A stretch of 64,000 nucleotides of DNA from Acidobacteriota bacterium (GTDB lineage: Bacteria > Acidobacteriota > Terriglobia > Terriglobales > Acidobacteriaceae), in assembly GCA_021793405.1 (NCBI GenBank), contig JAJYSV010000004.1:80593-144592 (forward strand). Direction: 5' to 3'. Position numbers and translations under genes: made by a program. Below the pieces are notes generated by a model. That model did no database searches. It worked only from the letters and a program-made list of their open reading frames with translations, and was not told the DNA's origin. Below, one piece after another: positions 52,995-63,821 of this stretch (position 1 is the first letter of the stretch; each line of letters starts with the position of its first letter).

Positions 52995-53645
52995 TCATGC
53001 GGTTTGCTCTGCCGTTACTCCCAGCCGACCCAACTGCGCGATGACCTGCTCCGGCGATTCCATGCGAATTCCGTGAATTCCTAACTTGCGGGCGGCCGCC
53101 ACGTTCTCTTCGCGGTCATCGATAAAGACGCACTCCTCGGGCTGACGCTGAGACAGATCGAGAGCACAGCGAAAAAACGCGGCGTCCGGCTTGCGTAGAC
53201 CGATAAAAGCTGACACGACATAGGCATCGAACAATCCCGTTAGAGAAAACGTGGGAATGCGATACTCGATCAGATCGCGCGATTCATTGCTGAGCAAATA
53301 CGTGTCCATGCCATCCATCGGCGTATGCTGTGCGTGCAAGCGCCGCACCAATTCGATCATCGTAGGGTACAGTACCTGGCTTACGGCTCGCATCTCGGAA
53401 AAAAATTCATCTTCGGAAAAAGCCCGCGGGACATAAAAGACGGTCTGCCGCAAATATTCATGCACATCGATGGTGCCGCGCTCCCACAGATCGTTCGACA
53501 GCGTGTGATGCTTTTCAAATTCGTCGAAATCAAGTTGAAAATGGGATAGCACTCGCTTGCGAGCGTGCTCGTCCCACCCGTTGGTGAGAAGAACGCCGCC
53601 GCAATCCCAGAACGTCGCTGTAATCTTCGTCGCCCCTGGTGTCAT
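52995..53645 (-). CDS. HAD-superfamily phosphatase in the pentose phosphate cluster
   Basis: 216-residue haloacid dehalogenase-like hydrolase, YihX/HAD-IA type. The nucleophile strand is TFWDCGGVLLTNG, where the usual second acid of DxD is replaced by glycine, as in YihX-type enzymes. Then LLSNESRDLIEY (motif II), the lysine in GLRKPDAAFFRCAL (motif III) and VFIDDREENVAAARKLG (motif IV). A sugar-phosphate substrate is plausible given the neighbours but not shown. It overlaps the rpiB stop by four bases (ATGA, 53642-53645), so it is probably made in step with rpiB. An in-frame start at 53684 lies inside rpiB and is unlikely. Confidence 0.9.
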   Translation of the reverse strand: MTPGATKITATFWDCGGVLLTNGWDEHARKRVLSHFQLDFDEFEKHHTLSNDLWERGTIDVHEYLRQTVFYVPRAFSEDEFFSEMRAVSQVLYPTMIELVRRLHAQHTPMDGMDTYLLSNESRDLIEYRIPTFSLTGLFDAYVVSAFIGLRKPDAAFFRCALDLSQRQPEECVFIDDREENVAAARKLGIHGIRMESPEQVIAQLGRLGVTAEQTA

Positions 53646-54142
53646 CGTTGCGCCTTGACAGGTTCGTGCGCGCTCTGGCCCCAATTGTCCGACATGAAGC
53701 GGGCCTCAATGGCCTTCACTTTATTCAAGCGACGGATGAAGCGTTCTTCGTTGGATTGAAAATGTGCATTTAAATATGTCGCGACCAGGTCGTACGCGAG
53801 CGCGTAACCGATGATGCGCGAACCCAGCACCAGCACATTCATATCGTCGTGCTCGACGCCCTGATGCGCGGAGTAGGTATCGTGACACATGGCGGCGCGG
53901 ATTCCCGGCATCTTATTGGCCGCGATAGATACGCCGACGCCGGAGCCGCAGATCAGCACGCCACGATCTGCGTTCTTTGCGTGCAGCGCGCGCCCAACGA
54001 ATTCGGCATAATCCGGGTAATCGGACGGTTCAGTATTGAACGCGCCCAGGTCGAGCACCTCATGCCCCAGCCCGGCAATGTATTTGCGGATTTCTTCTTT
54101 CAATTCAAAGCCGGCGTGGTCGGACGCAATCGCGATTTTCAT
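53642..54142 (-). CDS. rpiB: ribose-5-phosphate isomerase B
   Basis: 166-residue isomerase interconverting ribose- and ribulose-5-phosphate. RpiB marks are KIAIASDHAGFELK at the start, the catalytic cysteine in GVLICGSGVGVSIAANK (about residue 71), MCHDTYSAHQGVEHDDMNVLV and GSRIIG. Slightly longer than E. coli RpiB (149) through a C-terminal helix. The ATG at 54142 has GTGAGACAGAG upstream; the frame open to 54445 is the antisense-like overlap of tkt. It is seven bases downstream of tkt. Confidence 0.95.
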   Translation of the reverse strand: MKIAIASDHAGFELKEEIRKYIAGLGHEVLDLGAFNTEPSDYPDYAEFVGRALHAKNADRGVLICGSGVGVSIAANKMPGIRAAMCHDTYSAHQGVEHDDMNVLVLGSRIIGYALAYDLVATYLNAHFQSNEERFIRRLNKVKAIEARFMSDNWGQSAHEPVKAQR

Positions 54143-54149
54143 CTCTGTC

Positions 54150-56168
54150 TCACTTTCCCGCCACGGCTGCTGTTTTCCCTGCGCGCTCGACGATCCGCGT
54201 TGCCATGCGAACCACGTTGGCAACGTTGAATCCAAGTTTTTCCATCGCAATCTCTCCCGGCGCTGACGAGCCGAACCGATCCAATCCCAGCACATCTCCA
54301 CTATCGCCGGCAATTTTCCACCAGCAGATCGGACTTGCCGCTTCCACGACCAATCTCGGAACGCCGGAGAGCAGAATCTTCCTCTGATATTCCTCGGGCT
54401 GGCTATCGAACAAGCGCCAACTCGGCATCGAAACAACACGCGCATGCGTCCCCTGCGACTCTAAAACCGCCGCGGCTTTCAGGATCAAATTAACCTCGCT
54501 GCCGGTTGCGATCAGCACCACGTCGGCGGAGCTTCCGCCGTCCTGCAGCACATACGCGCCATGCCGCACACCGTTCAGGATGTCGTATTTGTCCGGATCG
54601 AGCACGGGTAGGTCCTGCCGCGAGAGCGCGAGGAAAGAGGGCTTGCGGCTCTCCAGAATCACTTGCCACGCCGCCGAGGTTTCATTCGCATCCGCCGGAC
54701 GAAAATCCGTAAATTCCGGGATCGCCCGCAGGGATGCGATTTGCTCTACCGGTTGGTGCGTCGGACCGTCCTGACCAAGGCCGATCGAATCATGTGTGAA
54801 AACGAAGATGGATGGCGTCTGCATCAGAGCGGAAAGGCGCAGGGCTGGACGCGCATAGTCGCTGAAGACAAAGAATGTGGAGCCGTAGGGAATCAATCCG
54901 CCGTGCGCAGCCATGCCGTTGACGAAGGCGCACATGCCAAATTCGCGTACTCCGAAGAAAATGTTGCGGCCATTCGGATCGACGTGAAAACTGGGGCTGT
55001 CTTTGATCGTCGTTTTGGTGGAGGTGGAAAGGTCGGCGGCGCCGCCAATTAACTCCGGCACTTTCATGGCGATTCCATTCATCACCGTATTGCCCGCAAC
55101 GCGGGTCGCGATGGGCTTGGAGCCGGCAGGAAACTTCGGCAGGCCAGCTTCCCAGCCAGCGGGCAGCTTCCCGGCAAAGACACGCTCGTACTCCGCTGCC
55201 AGCTCAGGGAATTGCTGCTTGTACTTGGCAAACAGTGCGTTCCAGTCGCCTTCGAACTTGGCGCCGCGCTCTTTTGCGCCGGCCCAGTTCTTCGCGGCTT
55301 CATCCGGAACATAGAAGCTCTTGTCGGCTGGCCAGCCAAGTTTTTCCTTGGTGAGTTTTGTATCTTCCGCGCCGAGCGGTTCTCCGTGTGCCTTGGAAGT
55401 TCCAGCTTTGGGACTGCCATAGCCAATGATGGTGCGCACCGCAATGATGGAGGGTTTGTCCGTCACCGCTTTGGCTGCTTCTACCGCCTTCTCGATTGCT
55501 TCCAGATCGTTGCCATCGGCGACCCGCTGCACATGCCAGTGGTAGGCTTCGAATCGTTTTTCGACATCTTCAGTGAACGATAGCTCCGTAGGCCCGTCGA
55601 GAGAGATTAAATTGTCGTCATACAACACGATCAGCTTGCCCAGACCTAATGTGCCTGCGAAAGAAGCGGCCTCGTGCGAGACGCCTTCCATCAAATCGCC
55701 ATCGCCGCACATCACGTAGGTGAAATGATTGACGATCTCAAATCCAGGCCGGTTGTAGCGCGCGGCCAGATGCCGCTCCGCCGCCGCCATGCCAATCGAC
55801 ATCGCCAGTCCCTGACCCAGCGGCCCCGTCGTCACTTCCACGCCATCGGTCAAGCCTCGCTCTGGGTGGCCCGGAGTGATGGAATCGAATTGCCGAAATT
55901 GCTGCAAATCTTTCATCGTGACTTTGTAGCCTGCAAGGTACAGCGCGGAGTAAAGCATCGCCGAGGCATGTCCATTCGACAGCACAAAGCGATCGCGATT
56001 CGTCCACTTGGAGTTCGCCGGATTATGGCGCATAAATTTGTGGAACAGCAAATACGCCATCGGCGCATCCCCCAGCGGAGCGCCCGGATGCCCGCTGTTC
56101 GCCTTCTCTACCGCATCGACAGCCAGAAAACGTAGTGCATTGATCGACAACTGGTCCAGTTCCGTCAT
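54150..56168 (-). CDS. tkt: transketolase
   Basis: 672-residue thiamine diphosphate enzyme of the non-oxidative pentose phosphate branch. Visible features are [35 protein letters not shown], the TPP/metal motif [19 protein letters not shown] (about residue 155), the pyrimidine-domain [20 protein letters not shown] and [13 protein letters not shown]. Length is normal. It is transcribed upstream of rpiB with only 7 bases between. The 110-base gap to the glucoamylase gene could contain a second promoter. Confidence 0.96.
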   Translation of the reverse strand: MTELDQLSINALRFLAVDAVEKANSGHPGAPLGDAPMAYLLFHKFMRHNPANSKWTNRDRFVLSNGHASAMLYSALYLAGYKVTMKDLQQFRQFDSITPGHPERGLTDGVEVTTGPLGQGLAMSIGMAAAERHLAARYNRPGFEIVNHFTYVMCGDGDLMEGVSHEAASFAGTLGLGKLIVLYDDNLISLDGPTELSFTEDVEKRFEAYHWHVQRVADGNDLEAIEKAVEAAKAVTDKPSIIAVRTIIGYGSPKAGTSKAHGEPLGAEDTKLTKEKLGWPADKSFYVPDEAAKNWAGAKERGAKFEGDWNALFAKYKQQFPELAAEYERVFAGKLPAGWEAGLPKFPAGSKPIATRVAGNTVMNGIAMKVPELIGGAADLSTSTKTTIKDSPSFHVDPNGRNIFFGVREFGMCAFVNGMAAHGGLIPYGSTFFVFSDYARPALRLSALMQTPSIFVFTHDSIGLGQDGPTHQPVEQIASLRAIPEFTDFRPADANETSAAWQVILESRKPSFLALSRQDLPVLDPDKYDILNGVRHGAYVLQDGGSSADVVLIATGSEVNLILKAAAVLESQGTHARVVSMPSWRLFDSQPEEYQRKILLSGVPRLVVEAASPICWWKIAGDSGDVLGLDRFGSSAPGEIAMEKLGFNVANVVRMATRIVERAGKTAAVAGK

Positions 56169-56278
56169 TCATGCTCTCCAACATTGGGCCGTTTGGCCGG
56201 GTTTAGTGTCTCGTCAACAATTGTATAGATGCGCCGCGCCGCGAATGGCCTCACCACGCTTGCGGAGGTTTTCAACAT

Positions 56279-58690
56279 TCAGACGATTGGCACATCATAA
56301 TTCCTGCCTTCCCAGCGGTCTTCCCCTATCCAGTACAGCGTGAAAGAAAGCTCGCTAGGTGTATCACTGCCAATGGGAATATCGGCATAGCAGATGGAGC
56401 AGCCAATATATTTCGACTCGGTGGTATGGTTGGTCTTCCAATCATCCTGGGTCCACACCACACGGAAGCGCGAGGCTTCGACGATCCGCAGTGTCTTTCC
56501 CGGAGCAACACGCGCCAAAAGATGGTCGCGCTTACATATCTCAATGGCGAGATCCCGCTGGCCGTGAAGATAGCGCCTTTCCACAGCTTCCACGCGGTCG
56601 AAGACTTCTCCATCCTCGAAGGAACGAAGCAGCTTGATGTACTCCGAGTGGGCCCAGGCCAGCGGCATCGCGGAGCCGGATGGACGGCCCAGAAACATGC
56701 CCTCGTCTGGGATATCCGGAGCATCCCAAATCTGTTCCGGCAGCATTCCGCCTTCAGAAGTAAAGCGCTCGATCGCGGCGATCATCGGGCGAATATCATT
56801 CCCAGCGGCCAGTTCGTAATGTGCGCGCTCCCCTGTCAGCAACGGCCACGCGCGGCCCTGGCCCCAACCCTCATACGGTCCGCCATCGTGTTTCTGGCCG
56901 TAGCCATCATGGTTGTAACGTCGCCAGCAGGGCCCATAGGGCGTCTTGACCTTGAGAACTGCGTCGACAACCTTCAGGGAGTCGACAATCAGCGGGTCTT
57001 GCGGAGAACGAATTCCATAGCGGACGAGTTCCAGAAAGCCGTGGTCGATAATCTCCCTTGCTTCAAAATTCGATTTCTCTCCGGACGCTCGATTGGCGAG
57101 CTGGAGTCTTCCCTCTCCCGTGGCCGGGTTGAAGAAACGATCGCCGCTTCTGGGCGGTCGAATGCGCATATAGTGACGATCCACCCCAGGCAGCAGCACC
57201 CCTTCGTCGGTTACGGTCCAGGCCTCAATGTTCGATTCGATCCAGTCGGCGAACACGGCATAAAAATTCGCCAGATCGGGCGCCCCATGCGCGCAGACCA
57301 GCTCACTGGCGCAAATCAATCCAGTAATGACTGCAGCCAGCGTGGAGGGGGAGTAGCCGGCGTTCTCTTCCCAGCGCTCCTGCTGCGTCACAGGAGCGAA
57401 CTTCATCAGATAGCCGGCGGCACGTTCCACAAATGGAAAGACATTGACGATATCCAGCGCGTTCTGCTTCCACAGCCGCCATGCCAGAATGATGGGGAAA
57501 GCAACTTCGTCCAATTGCATACCTGACCAGTAGGGAGTTCCGTTCACCCAGAAATTTTGCGAGAAGCCGCCGTCCGGCCGCTGCGCGCAGATCAAGTAAA
57601 CCAGGGCGCGCAAAGCGGTCTCGTTCCGACCCACGGCCATCAGCGCGGTCGCCGTCTGGACCATGTCTCGCGTCCAGACCAGGTGATACCCGCCCAGGTC
57701 GTCGTCCCCTTTCGACTGCCCCCATGGAATCGAAGCCGACGCGATAAAGGCGCCCTGAAATGTTTTGTCTTCGTGGGCCAGCAGGATGCTATGGCTGATG
57801 TGCAGCAGGCGCCCGTGATCGCTGGAGGCGGAGATCAATTGCCGCGGACATCGGGCGCGATGCCATTGGTCATGGAATCGATCCTTGTGTTCCGGGAAGC
57901 CGGTTGCCAGAGACTGAATCGTGCCCGCCAGTGCCGCATGGTTCCCACGACCAAAACCGACAGCAACGGTAAATTCCCGGTGCATGGCGACGTCGATCTC
58001 TCCCATCAATGCAATGTTGCCATCGAGCGCCTCATCGAACTCCCAATCCATCGTGAAGTTCTGGTTCAAGTCGTTCCAGCCGTCGCTGGTGCCCACATAT
58101 CCGCAGGATGTTTTGGAAAATCCGCAGTCTGCGGCCATGGCTAAGGAGGTGACATCTTTCCATGCCAGCAAAACTCGTTTCCCGCCGACGTCGATGGCAC
58201 GCGCCGAGTTTCCCGCTCCTCCCACCTCCAGATGCGGCGCCAGCAACGCATACACCTTGAGGCGGCTGAGGAATTCCTCGTCGCCTTCCATCCGCACATG
58301 GATCAGAACCGTTGACTGATGGGGATCGGTGAGTATTTCCTTGACCACCGCATAGCGCCCCTGGGGGTCGCGTCCCGTGAGCCGGACACCGAGCGCTTCG
58401 GGGTCCAGGTACTCGAATGTGTGCTCGAGATCGCGCTTCTCTTCGTGGAAAAACGTCTCGCCATCGCTGATCAGGAATCCCAGATCGCGGACTTGGGGGC
58501 GATCGATCGTCGGATAATAAATTTCGTTGAGGATGCCGTGTGAAATGGTGAACCAGACGCGGCTGGAAGCGGAATATGCTGTACCTACCATTTGCTTTTC
58601 GCTGGAAGTCCAGCGCGGGGGAAGGCCAGGACCACCAAATGCAGACCCACCGGACGTGAGCCACAGGTACTCAGGAGAACCAGAGATCAT
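56279..58690 (-). CDS. GH15 glucoamylase (glucan 1,4-alpha-glucosidase)
   Basis: 803-residue glycoside hydrolase of family 15, freeing beta-glucose from the ends of starch-, glycogen- or dextrin-like chains. A beta-sandwich N-terminal domain (about residues 20-290) precedes an (alpha/alpha)6 barrel. Barrel features are YHLVWTRDMVQTATALMA, the probable acid glutamate in QERWEENAGYSPST, RYNHDGYGQKHDGG and the base glutamate in MLPEQIWD. There is no signal peptide, so it probably acts inside the cell, for example on glycogen or imported maltodextrins. The ATG at 58690 has GGAG five bases upstream, better than 58756. It is first in the minus-strand run that continues with tkt, rpiB, gnd, zwf, pgl and glk. 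Confidence 0.9.
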   Translation of the reverse strand: MISGSPEYLWLTSGGSAFGGPGLPPRWTSSEKQMVGTAYSASSRVWFTISHGILNEIYYPTIDRPQVRDLGFLISDGETFFHEEKRDLEHTFEYLDPEALGVRLTGRDPQGRYAVVKEILTDPHQSTVLIHVRMEGDEEFLSRLKVYALLAPHLEVGGAGNSARAIDVGGKRVLLAWKDVTSLAMAADCGFSKTSCGYVGTSDGWNDLNQNFTMDWEFDEALDGNIALMGEIDVAMHREFTVAVGFGRGNHAALAGTIQSLATGFPEHKDRFHDQWHRARCPRQLISASSDHGRLLHISHSILLAHEDKTFQGAFIASASIPWGQSKGDDDLGGYHLVWTRDMVQTATALMAVGRNETALRALVYLICAQRPDGGFSQNFWVNGTPYWSGMQLDEVAFPIILAWRLWKQNALDIVNVFPFVERAAGYLMKFAPVTQQERWEENAGYSPSTLAAVITGLICASELVCAHGAPDLANFYAVFADWIESNIEAWTVTDEGVLLPGVDRHYMRIRPPRSGDRFFNPATGEGRLQLANRASGEKSNFEAREIIDHGFLELVRYGIRSPQDPLIVDSLKVVDAVLKVKTPYGPCWRRYNHDGYGQKHDGGPYEGWGQGRAWPLLTGERAHYELAAGNDIRPMIAAIERFTSEGGMLPEQIWDAPDIPDEGMFLGRPSGSAMPLAWAHSEYIKLLRSFEDGEVFDRVEAVERRYLHGQRDLAIEICKRDHLLARVAPGKTLRIVEASRFRVVWTQDDWKTNHTTESKYIGCSICYADIPIGSDTPSELSFTLYWIGEDRWEGRNYDVPIV

Positions 58691-59021
58691 TCCAACTCCA
58701 AAACGAGAAAGTGAGGTTTCAGGACAAGGTGAAATTTGCAGGGACCTGTGGGCCATCCCATTGGAAAATTCGCGTCAACCTAAGGAATAGACGCGGCTGA
58801 TGAGCCATTGCTGCATAACTTTCCATTTCCAGGAAACAATTCCAATAAATCCACGGAAATCGCTCCCAGACCACCCTCCCACGCATCTAACCTAACGAGA
58901 TAGCAACGGCTCAAGTGTCTGAGGATACAATAAGCCGTCTGGATTGTATCGAGTGATCCGCGCCGCTCTAAGACCAGTGAACCCAGAGCGCTAAAACCAG
59001 TAAGAAAACAGGAGGATTCCA
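58691..59021. other. 331-base divergent promoter region (glucoamylase / sodA)
   Basis: No gene is seen. The stretch separates the divergently read glucoamylase and superoxide dismutase genes. It contains the ribosome-binding sites of both genes and the long dyad at 58924-58950. The part 58760-58920 shows no structure I can name. Confidence 0.6.
58924..58950. promoter_or_regulatory. 8-bp inverted repeat, operator-like, upstream of sodA
   Basis: GATACAAT (58924-58931) and ATTGTATC (58943-58950) form a perfect inverted repeat with an 11-base spacer. It is 72 bases before the sodA start and 234 bases before the glucoamylase start, a suitable place for a dimeric regulator. It does not match the Fur or SoxR consensus exactly. 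The regulator is unknown. Confidence 0.45.
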
Positions 59022-59633
59022 TTGGCACACGAAGTTCCACCGCTTCCCTATGACTATGCCGCCCTTGAACCCCACATCGACGAAACCACCATGCATCTGC
59101 ACCACGACAAGCACCATCAAGCCTATGTCAACAATCTCAACGCCGCCATCGAAAAGCATCCTGAGCTGGCGAAGCGTTCGGCCGAAGATTTATTGCGGCA
59201 CCTGGACAACGTCCCGGAAGATGTTCGGACCACAGTGCGCAATAATGGCGGCGGCCACGTCAATCACACCATGTTCTGGCAGATCATGAAACCCAAGGGC
59301 GGAGGCGAACCGACGGGCAAAATCGCCGAACAGATCAAGAAGGATTTTGGCAGCTTTGAAGATTTCAAGAAGCAATTTAACGAAACTACAGCCAAGCAAT
59401 TTGGCTCCGGTTGGGGCTGGCTCGTTCTTGAGGGAGGCAAGTTAAAGATCGTTACTACCGCCAACCAGGACAGTCCCCTGAGCCAGGGCCATTTCCCGAT
59501 TCTTGGCAACGATGTCTGGGAGCACGCTTATTACCTGAAATACCAGAACAAGCGGCCAGAATATCTGGCAGCCTGGTGGAACACAGTAAACTGGGAGGAA
59601 ATCAACAAGCGGTTCGAGCTGGCGGGCAAGTAG
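59022..59633 (+). CDS. sodA: superoxide dismutase (Fe/Mn family)
   Basis: 203-residue cytoplasmic Fe/Mn superoxide dismutase. The four metal ligands are His in [18 protein letters not shown], His in [14 protein letters not shown], and Asp/His in [18 protein letters not shown] with NDVWEHAYY. The residues GGE/GQ pattern and [13 protein letters not shown] suggest the manganese-type subclass, but metal choice cannot be fixed by eye. It starts with TTG at 59022; AGGAGG lies six bases upstream and supports this rare start. Monocistronic; the next gene is convergent. Confidence 0.93.
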   Translation: MAHEVPPLPYDYAALEPHIDETTMHLHHDKHHQAYVNNLNAAIEKHPELAKRSAEDLLRHLDNVPEDVRTTVRNNGGGHVNHTMFWQIMKPKGGGEPTGKIAEQIKKDFGSFEDFKKQFNETTAKQFGSGWGWLVLEGGKLKIVTTANQDSPLSQGHFPILGNDVWEHAYYLKYQNKRPEYLAAWWNTVNWEEINKRFELAGK

Positions 59634-59661
59634 CAGCCATCCCCACATGGGCACTGTCGTC

Positions 59662-59699
59662 CTTCCTACGATCGTCGCCTCGGCGAGGGTCGTGGGAAG
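59662..59699 (+). terminator. possible hairpin at the convergent end of sodA and cca
   Basis: CTTCC (59662-59666) pairs with GGAAG (59695-59699), then CGA with TCG, then CGCC with GGCG around a 2-base loop, giving a long interrupted stem. It lies 29 bases beyond the sodA stop and overlaps the last codons of cca. No T-run follows, so the terminator role is tentative. Confidence 0.35.
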
Positions 59700-61066
59700 C
59701 TGCTCGCGATCAGCGCCAGCGCGTCGTCATGCGTCTGCACGGTGCCTTCGAGCTGCGCGTCTTCCACCATGTTCAACATGGGTCGGAACTCCGGACCGGG
59801 GCGATAACCGAGCGCGATCAAATCATCCCCCGTCACCAGTGGACGGGGGCGAATCTGTTCCGGCTCTGCAGCTTGGTAACGCTCCCGAGCAAACTCATAG
59901 AGAGACAGATCCCTGTGGCTGGCCATGCAATCCATGCGGTGCAGCGCGAGGTGTTCATCAAATTGATGGAGGCGAAAAAAACGCTTCAACGTCGAATCGC
60001 GCATCCTCTCCACATCTGCGAAGCGCATGTGGTTGGCGACGAGCGCTAGAATCTGCTCCGTATCGCTGTTCGACATTCGCAGGCGATGGCAAATCTCCTC
60101 CGCTATGCGCACGCCCACCTCCACGTGGCCGTCGAACCGAATACGATCGGGCGCGCGGCGAAATGTGGCTGGCTTGCCAACATCGTGCAGCAGCGCACCC
60201 CACGCCAACGTCGGGGAGCACCCAACAGGCAACTGTTCCAGTAGCATCCGCGTGTGGATCCAGACGTCCCCTTCCGGATGAAACTGCGGGGGCTGCTCAA
60301 CGCCAGCCATGCGCGCGACTTCCGGTAAAACCTCCACCAATAGCCCGCTGCTCTCCAGCAGTTCGTATGCCTGACGCGCGGCCCCTTCCGTCAACATGCG
60401 AGTCAATTCGTCTCGCACCCGCTCATGGCTGACCGCCTCAATCTCCTGCGCCGCCAAGCGGATCGTGCGCAGAGTGTTGTCTTCGATCTCAAATCCAAAT
60501 CGCGATGCGAAGCGAACCGCGCGCAACATCCGCAGTTTGTCTTCCTCAAAACGCTGTCGGGGACTACCGATGGTGCGGACGACACGCTTGCGCAGGTCTT
60601 CGACACCGCCGACAAAATCGAGCACGGCTCCGGCCACGCTGCCGGTAGCCCGCATCCGTTCGGGATCGAGCAACATGCCGTTGATGGTGAAGTCGCGGCG
60701 GAGAACATCCAGCTCCGCCGACCGCGTATAGCGGACGGAATCGGGTCGGCGGCCATCGCTATACTCTCCCTCGGCGCGAAACGTGGCCACCTCGGTAAGA
60801 ATTTCAGCGGATTCGAAGGCATCCACGACCAGTACCACGCCAAACTGCGCCCCCACTGCGAATGTTCGAGAAAACATATCGAGCACAATGTCAGGAGTAG
60901 CGCTGGTGGCTACGTCAAAATCCAACGGCTCACGGCCCAGCAGCAAATCGCGCACGCAGCCGCCCGCCAGGTAGGCCACGTGGCCTGCCGCACGCAGCCG
61001 CTCGACAATGCGAGTTGCCGCCTGCTGCCGTGCCACTACAGGAACTCGTTGTTTGCTGACCGTCAT
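59666..61066 (-). CDS. cca: tRNA nucleotidyltransferase (CCA-adding) with HD domain
   Basis: 466-residue class II nucleotidyltransferase adding or repairing tRNA 3' ends. The head contains AYLAGGCVRDLLLGREPLDFDVATSA with the two catalytic aspartates, then RRDFTINGMLLDP and GSPRQRFEEDKLRMLRAVRFA. A C-terminal HD domain (about residues 275-370) has WGALLHDVGKPAT and the DGHVEVG segment, seen in CCA/poly(A) enzymes with phosphatase-type function. The ATG at 61066 has AAAGGG seven bases upstream; the frame open back to 61519 runs through tsaD in antisense. Divergent from tsaD with only 24 bases between starts. Confidence 0.93.
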   Translation of the reverse strand: MTVSKQRVPVVARQQAATRIVERLRAAGHVAYLAGGCVRDLLLGREPLDFDVATSATPDIVLDMFSRTFAVGAQFGVVLVVDAFESAEILTEVATFRAEGEYSDGRRPDSVRYTRSAELDVLRRDFTINGMLLDPERMRATGSVAGAVLDFVGGVEDLRKRVVRTIGSPRQRFEEDKLRMLRAVRFASRFGFEIEDNTLRTIRLAAQEIEAVSHERVRDELTRMLTEGAARQAYELLESSGLLVEVLPEVARMAGVEQPPQFHPEGDVWIHTRMLLEQLPVGCSPTLAWGALLHDVGKPATFRRAPDRIRFDGHVEVGVRIAEEICHRLRMSNSDTEQILALVANHMRFADVERMRDSTLKRFFRLHQFDEHLALHRMDCMASHRDLSLYEFARERYQAAEPEQIRPRPLVTGDDLIALGYRPGPEFRPMLNMVEDAQLEGTVQTHDDALALIASSFPRPSPRRRS

Positions 61067-61090
61067 CACGCGACCCTTTACCATGGTGAC

Positions 61091-62260
61091 ATGCATCCTG
61101 CGGTTTCCTCCAGTTCGGACCTCATCCCCAGGTCTGGACTCATTCTCGGAATCGAAAGTTCCTGTGATGAAACAGCCGCGGCCGTGGTTCGCGGAGGGCA
61201 GGAGGTGCTGTCGAACGTGATCGCCTCGCAGGTCCGCACCCATGCGCCGTACGGCGGAGTGGTTCCGGAATTGGCTTCGCGCGAGCATCTGCAAAATATC
61301 GTTCCGGTCGTGCGTGCCGCGATGGAAGAGGCGGGATCCACCTTCGCCGACCTGGATGCAATTGCGGTCACGGAAGGGCCTGGCCTGGCTGGCGCCCTGC
61401 TCGTCGGAGTGATGTATGCCAAGGGTCTGGCGTTTGCGTTGAACAAGCCCTTGATCGCCGTGAATCACCTGGAAGGACATATTCACGCGGTCCTGCTGGA
61501 AGCGAAGAAGCAGGAGCAATCGCTAGCTCTGCCGACCCTCGCGCTTGTCGTTTCTGGCGGCCATACGCATCTGTACGTGGCGGAGCAAACACGTGGCACT
61601 TGGCACTACAAAAATATCGGCAAAACTGTGGATGACGCCGCGGGCGAGGCCTTCGACAAAGTTGCCAAACTGCTGGGACTCGGCTATCCCGGCGGACCGT
61701 GGATCGATTGGCTGGCACAGCACGGCGACCCTCGCGCTGTACCCTTTGGCCCAATCACTGTAAAGCAGAAACCATATCGCGCCCAGCAGAAGCAAAGTCC
61801 GCGCTTATTGTTTTCGTTCAGCGGCCTGAAGACCGCTGTCCTGCGCTATGTGCAAACGCACGAGATGGGGCCGCGCATCGCTGTGCGCCGTCTCGCCCTC
61901 GCGGACATGCACGACGCGAAACCTTCCGATGCGCTTCCGCTCTGCGACACAGAAACGTTGAACTTGATTGCCTCGTTTCAGCGCGCCGTCGTGGATGACT
62001 TAGTGCGGAAAACATTCGCTGCGGCGGAAACCTTTCACACCGCCAGCATTGTGGTCTCCGGAGGCGTGGCCGCCAACCGCGAACTGCGCCGGCATTTTCT
62101 TGCCGAGGGCCGCAGCCGCGCACTCCCGGTCATCTTCCCTTCTCTCGAACTGTCGACGGACAACGCCGCCATGATTGCGGCGGCGGCATGGCCGAAGTTC
62201 GTGGCGGGCGACGTGGCGACAGAAATTCTCACCGCTGAGCCATCGCTGTCTCTTGGTTAG
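61091..62260 (+). CDS. tsaD: tRNA threonylcarbamoyladenosine synthase subunit TsaD
   Basis: 389-residue ASKHA-fold protein that, with TsaB and TsaE, makes t6A37 in ANN-decoding tRNAs. Motifs are LILGIESSCDETAAAVV at the start, the HAPYGGVVPELASREHL segment with its metal histidine, VNHLEGHIHA, LVVSGGHTHLYV and VVSGGVAANRELR near the end. It is about 40-50 residues longer than typical TsaD because of an extra segment after LFSFSGLKTAVLRYV (about residues 245-290). The start at 61091 is set by the family; an open frame running back to 60425 crosses cca. It shares a very short divergent region with cca. Confidence 0.94.
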   Translation: MHPAVSSSSDLIPRSGLILGIESSCDETAAAVVRGGQEVLSNVIASQVRTHAPYGGVVPELASREHLQNIVPVVRAAMEEAGSTFADLDAIAVTEGPGLAGALLVGVMYAKGLAFALNKPLIAVNHLEGHIHAVLLEAKKQEQSLALPTLALVVSGGHTHLYVAEQTRGTWHYKNIGKTVDDAAGEAFDKVAKLLGLGYPGGPWIDWLAQHGDPRAVPFGPITVKQKPYRAQQKQSPRLLFSFSGLKTAVLRYVQTHEMGPRIAVRRLALADMHDAKPSDALPLCDTETLNLIASFQRAVVDDLVRKTFAAAETFHTASIVVSGGVAANRELRRHFLAEGRSRALPVIFPSLELSTDNAAMIAAAAWPKFVAGDVATEILTAEPSLSLG

Positions 62261-62305
62261 TACCGTGTTTCATTTCAGCTCTTTGCCCGTACAATCAGAA
62301 TTTGC

Positions 62306-63784
<1,479 letters not shown>

Positions 63785-63821
63785 CTCCTTCGACTGTCTG
63801 CCGATGATCTCTGCACTGCTG

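Noticed and set aside
60425..61090. Upstream extension of the TsaD reading frame
   Set aside because: The TsaD family starts near LILGIESSCDET; the extension is the antisense of cca and has no family similarity.
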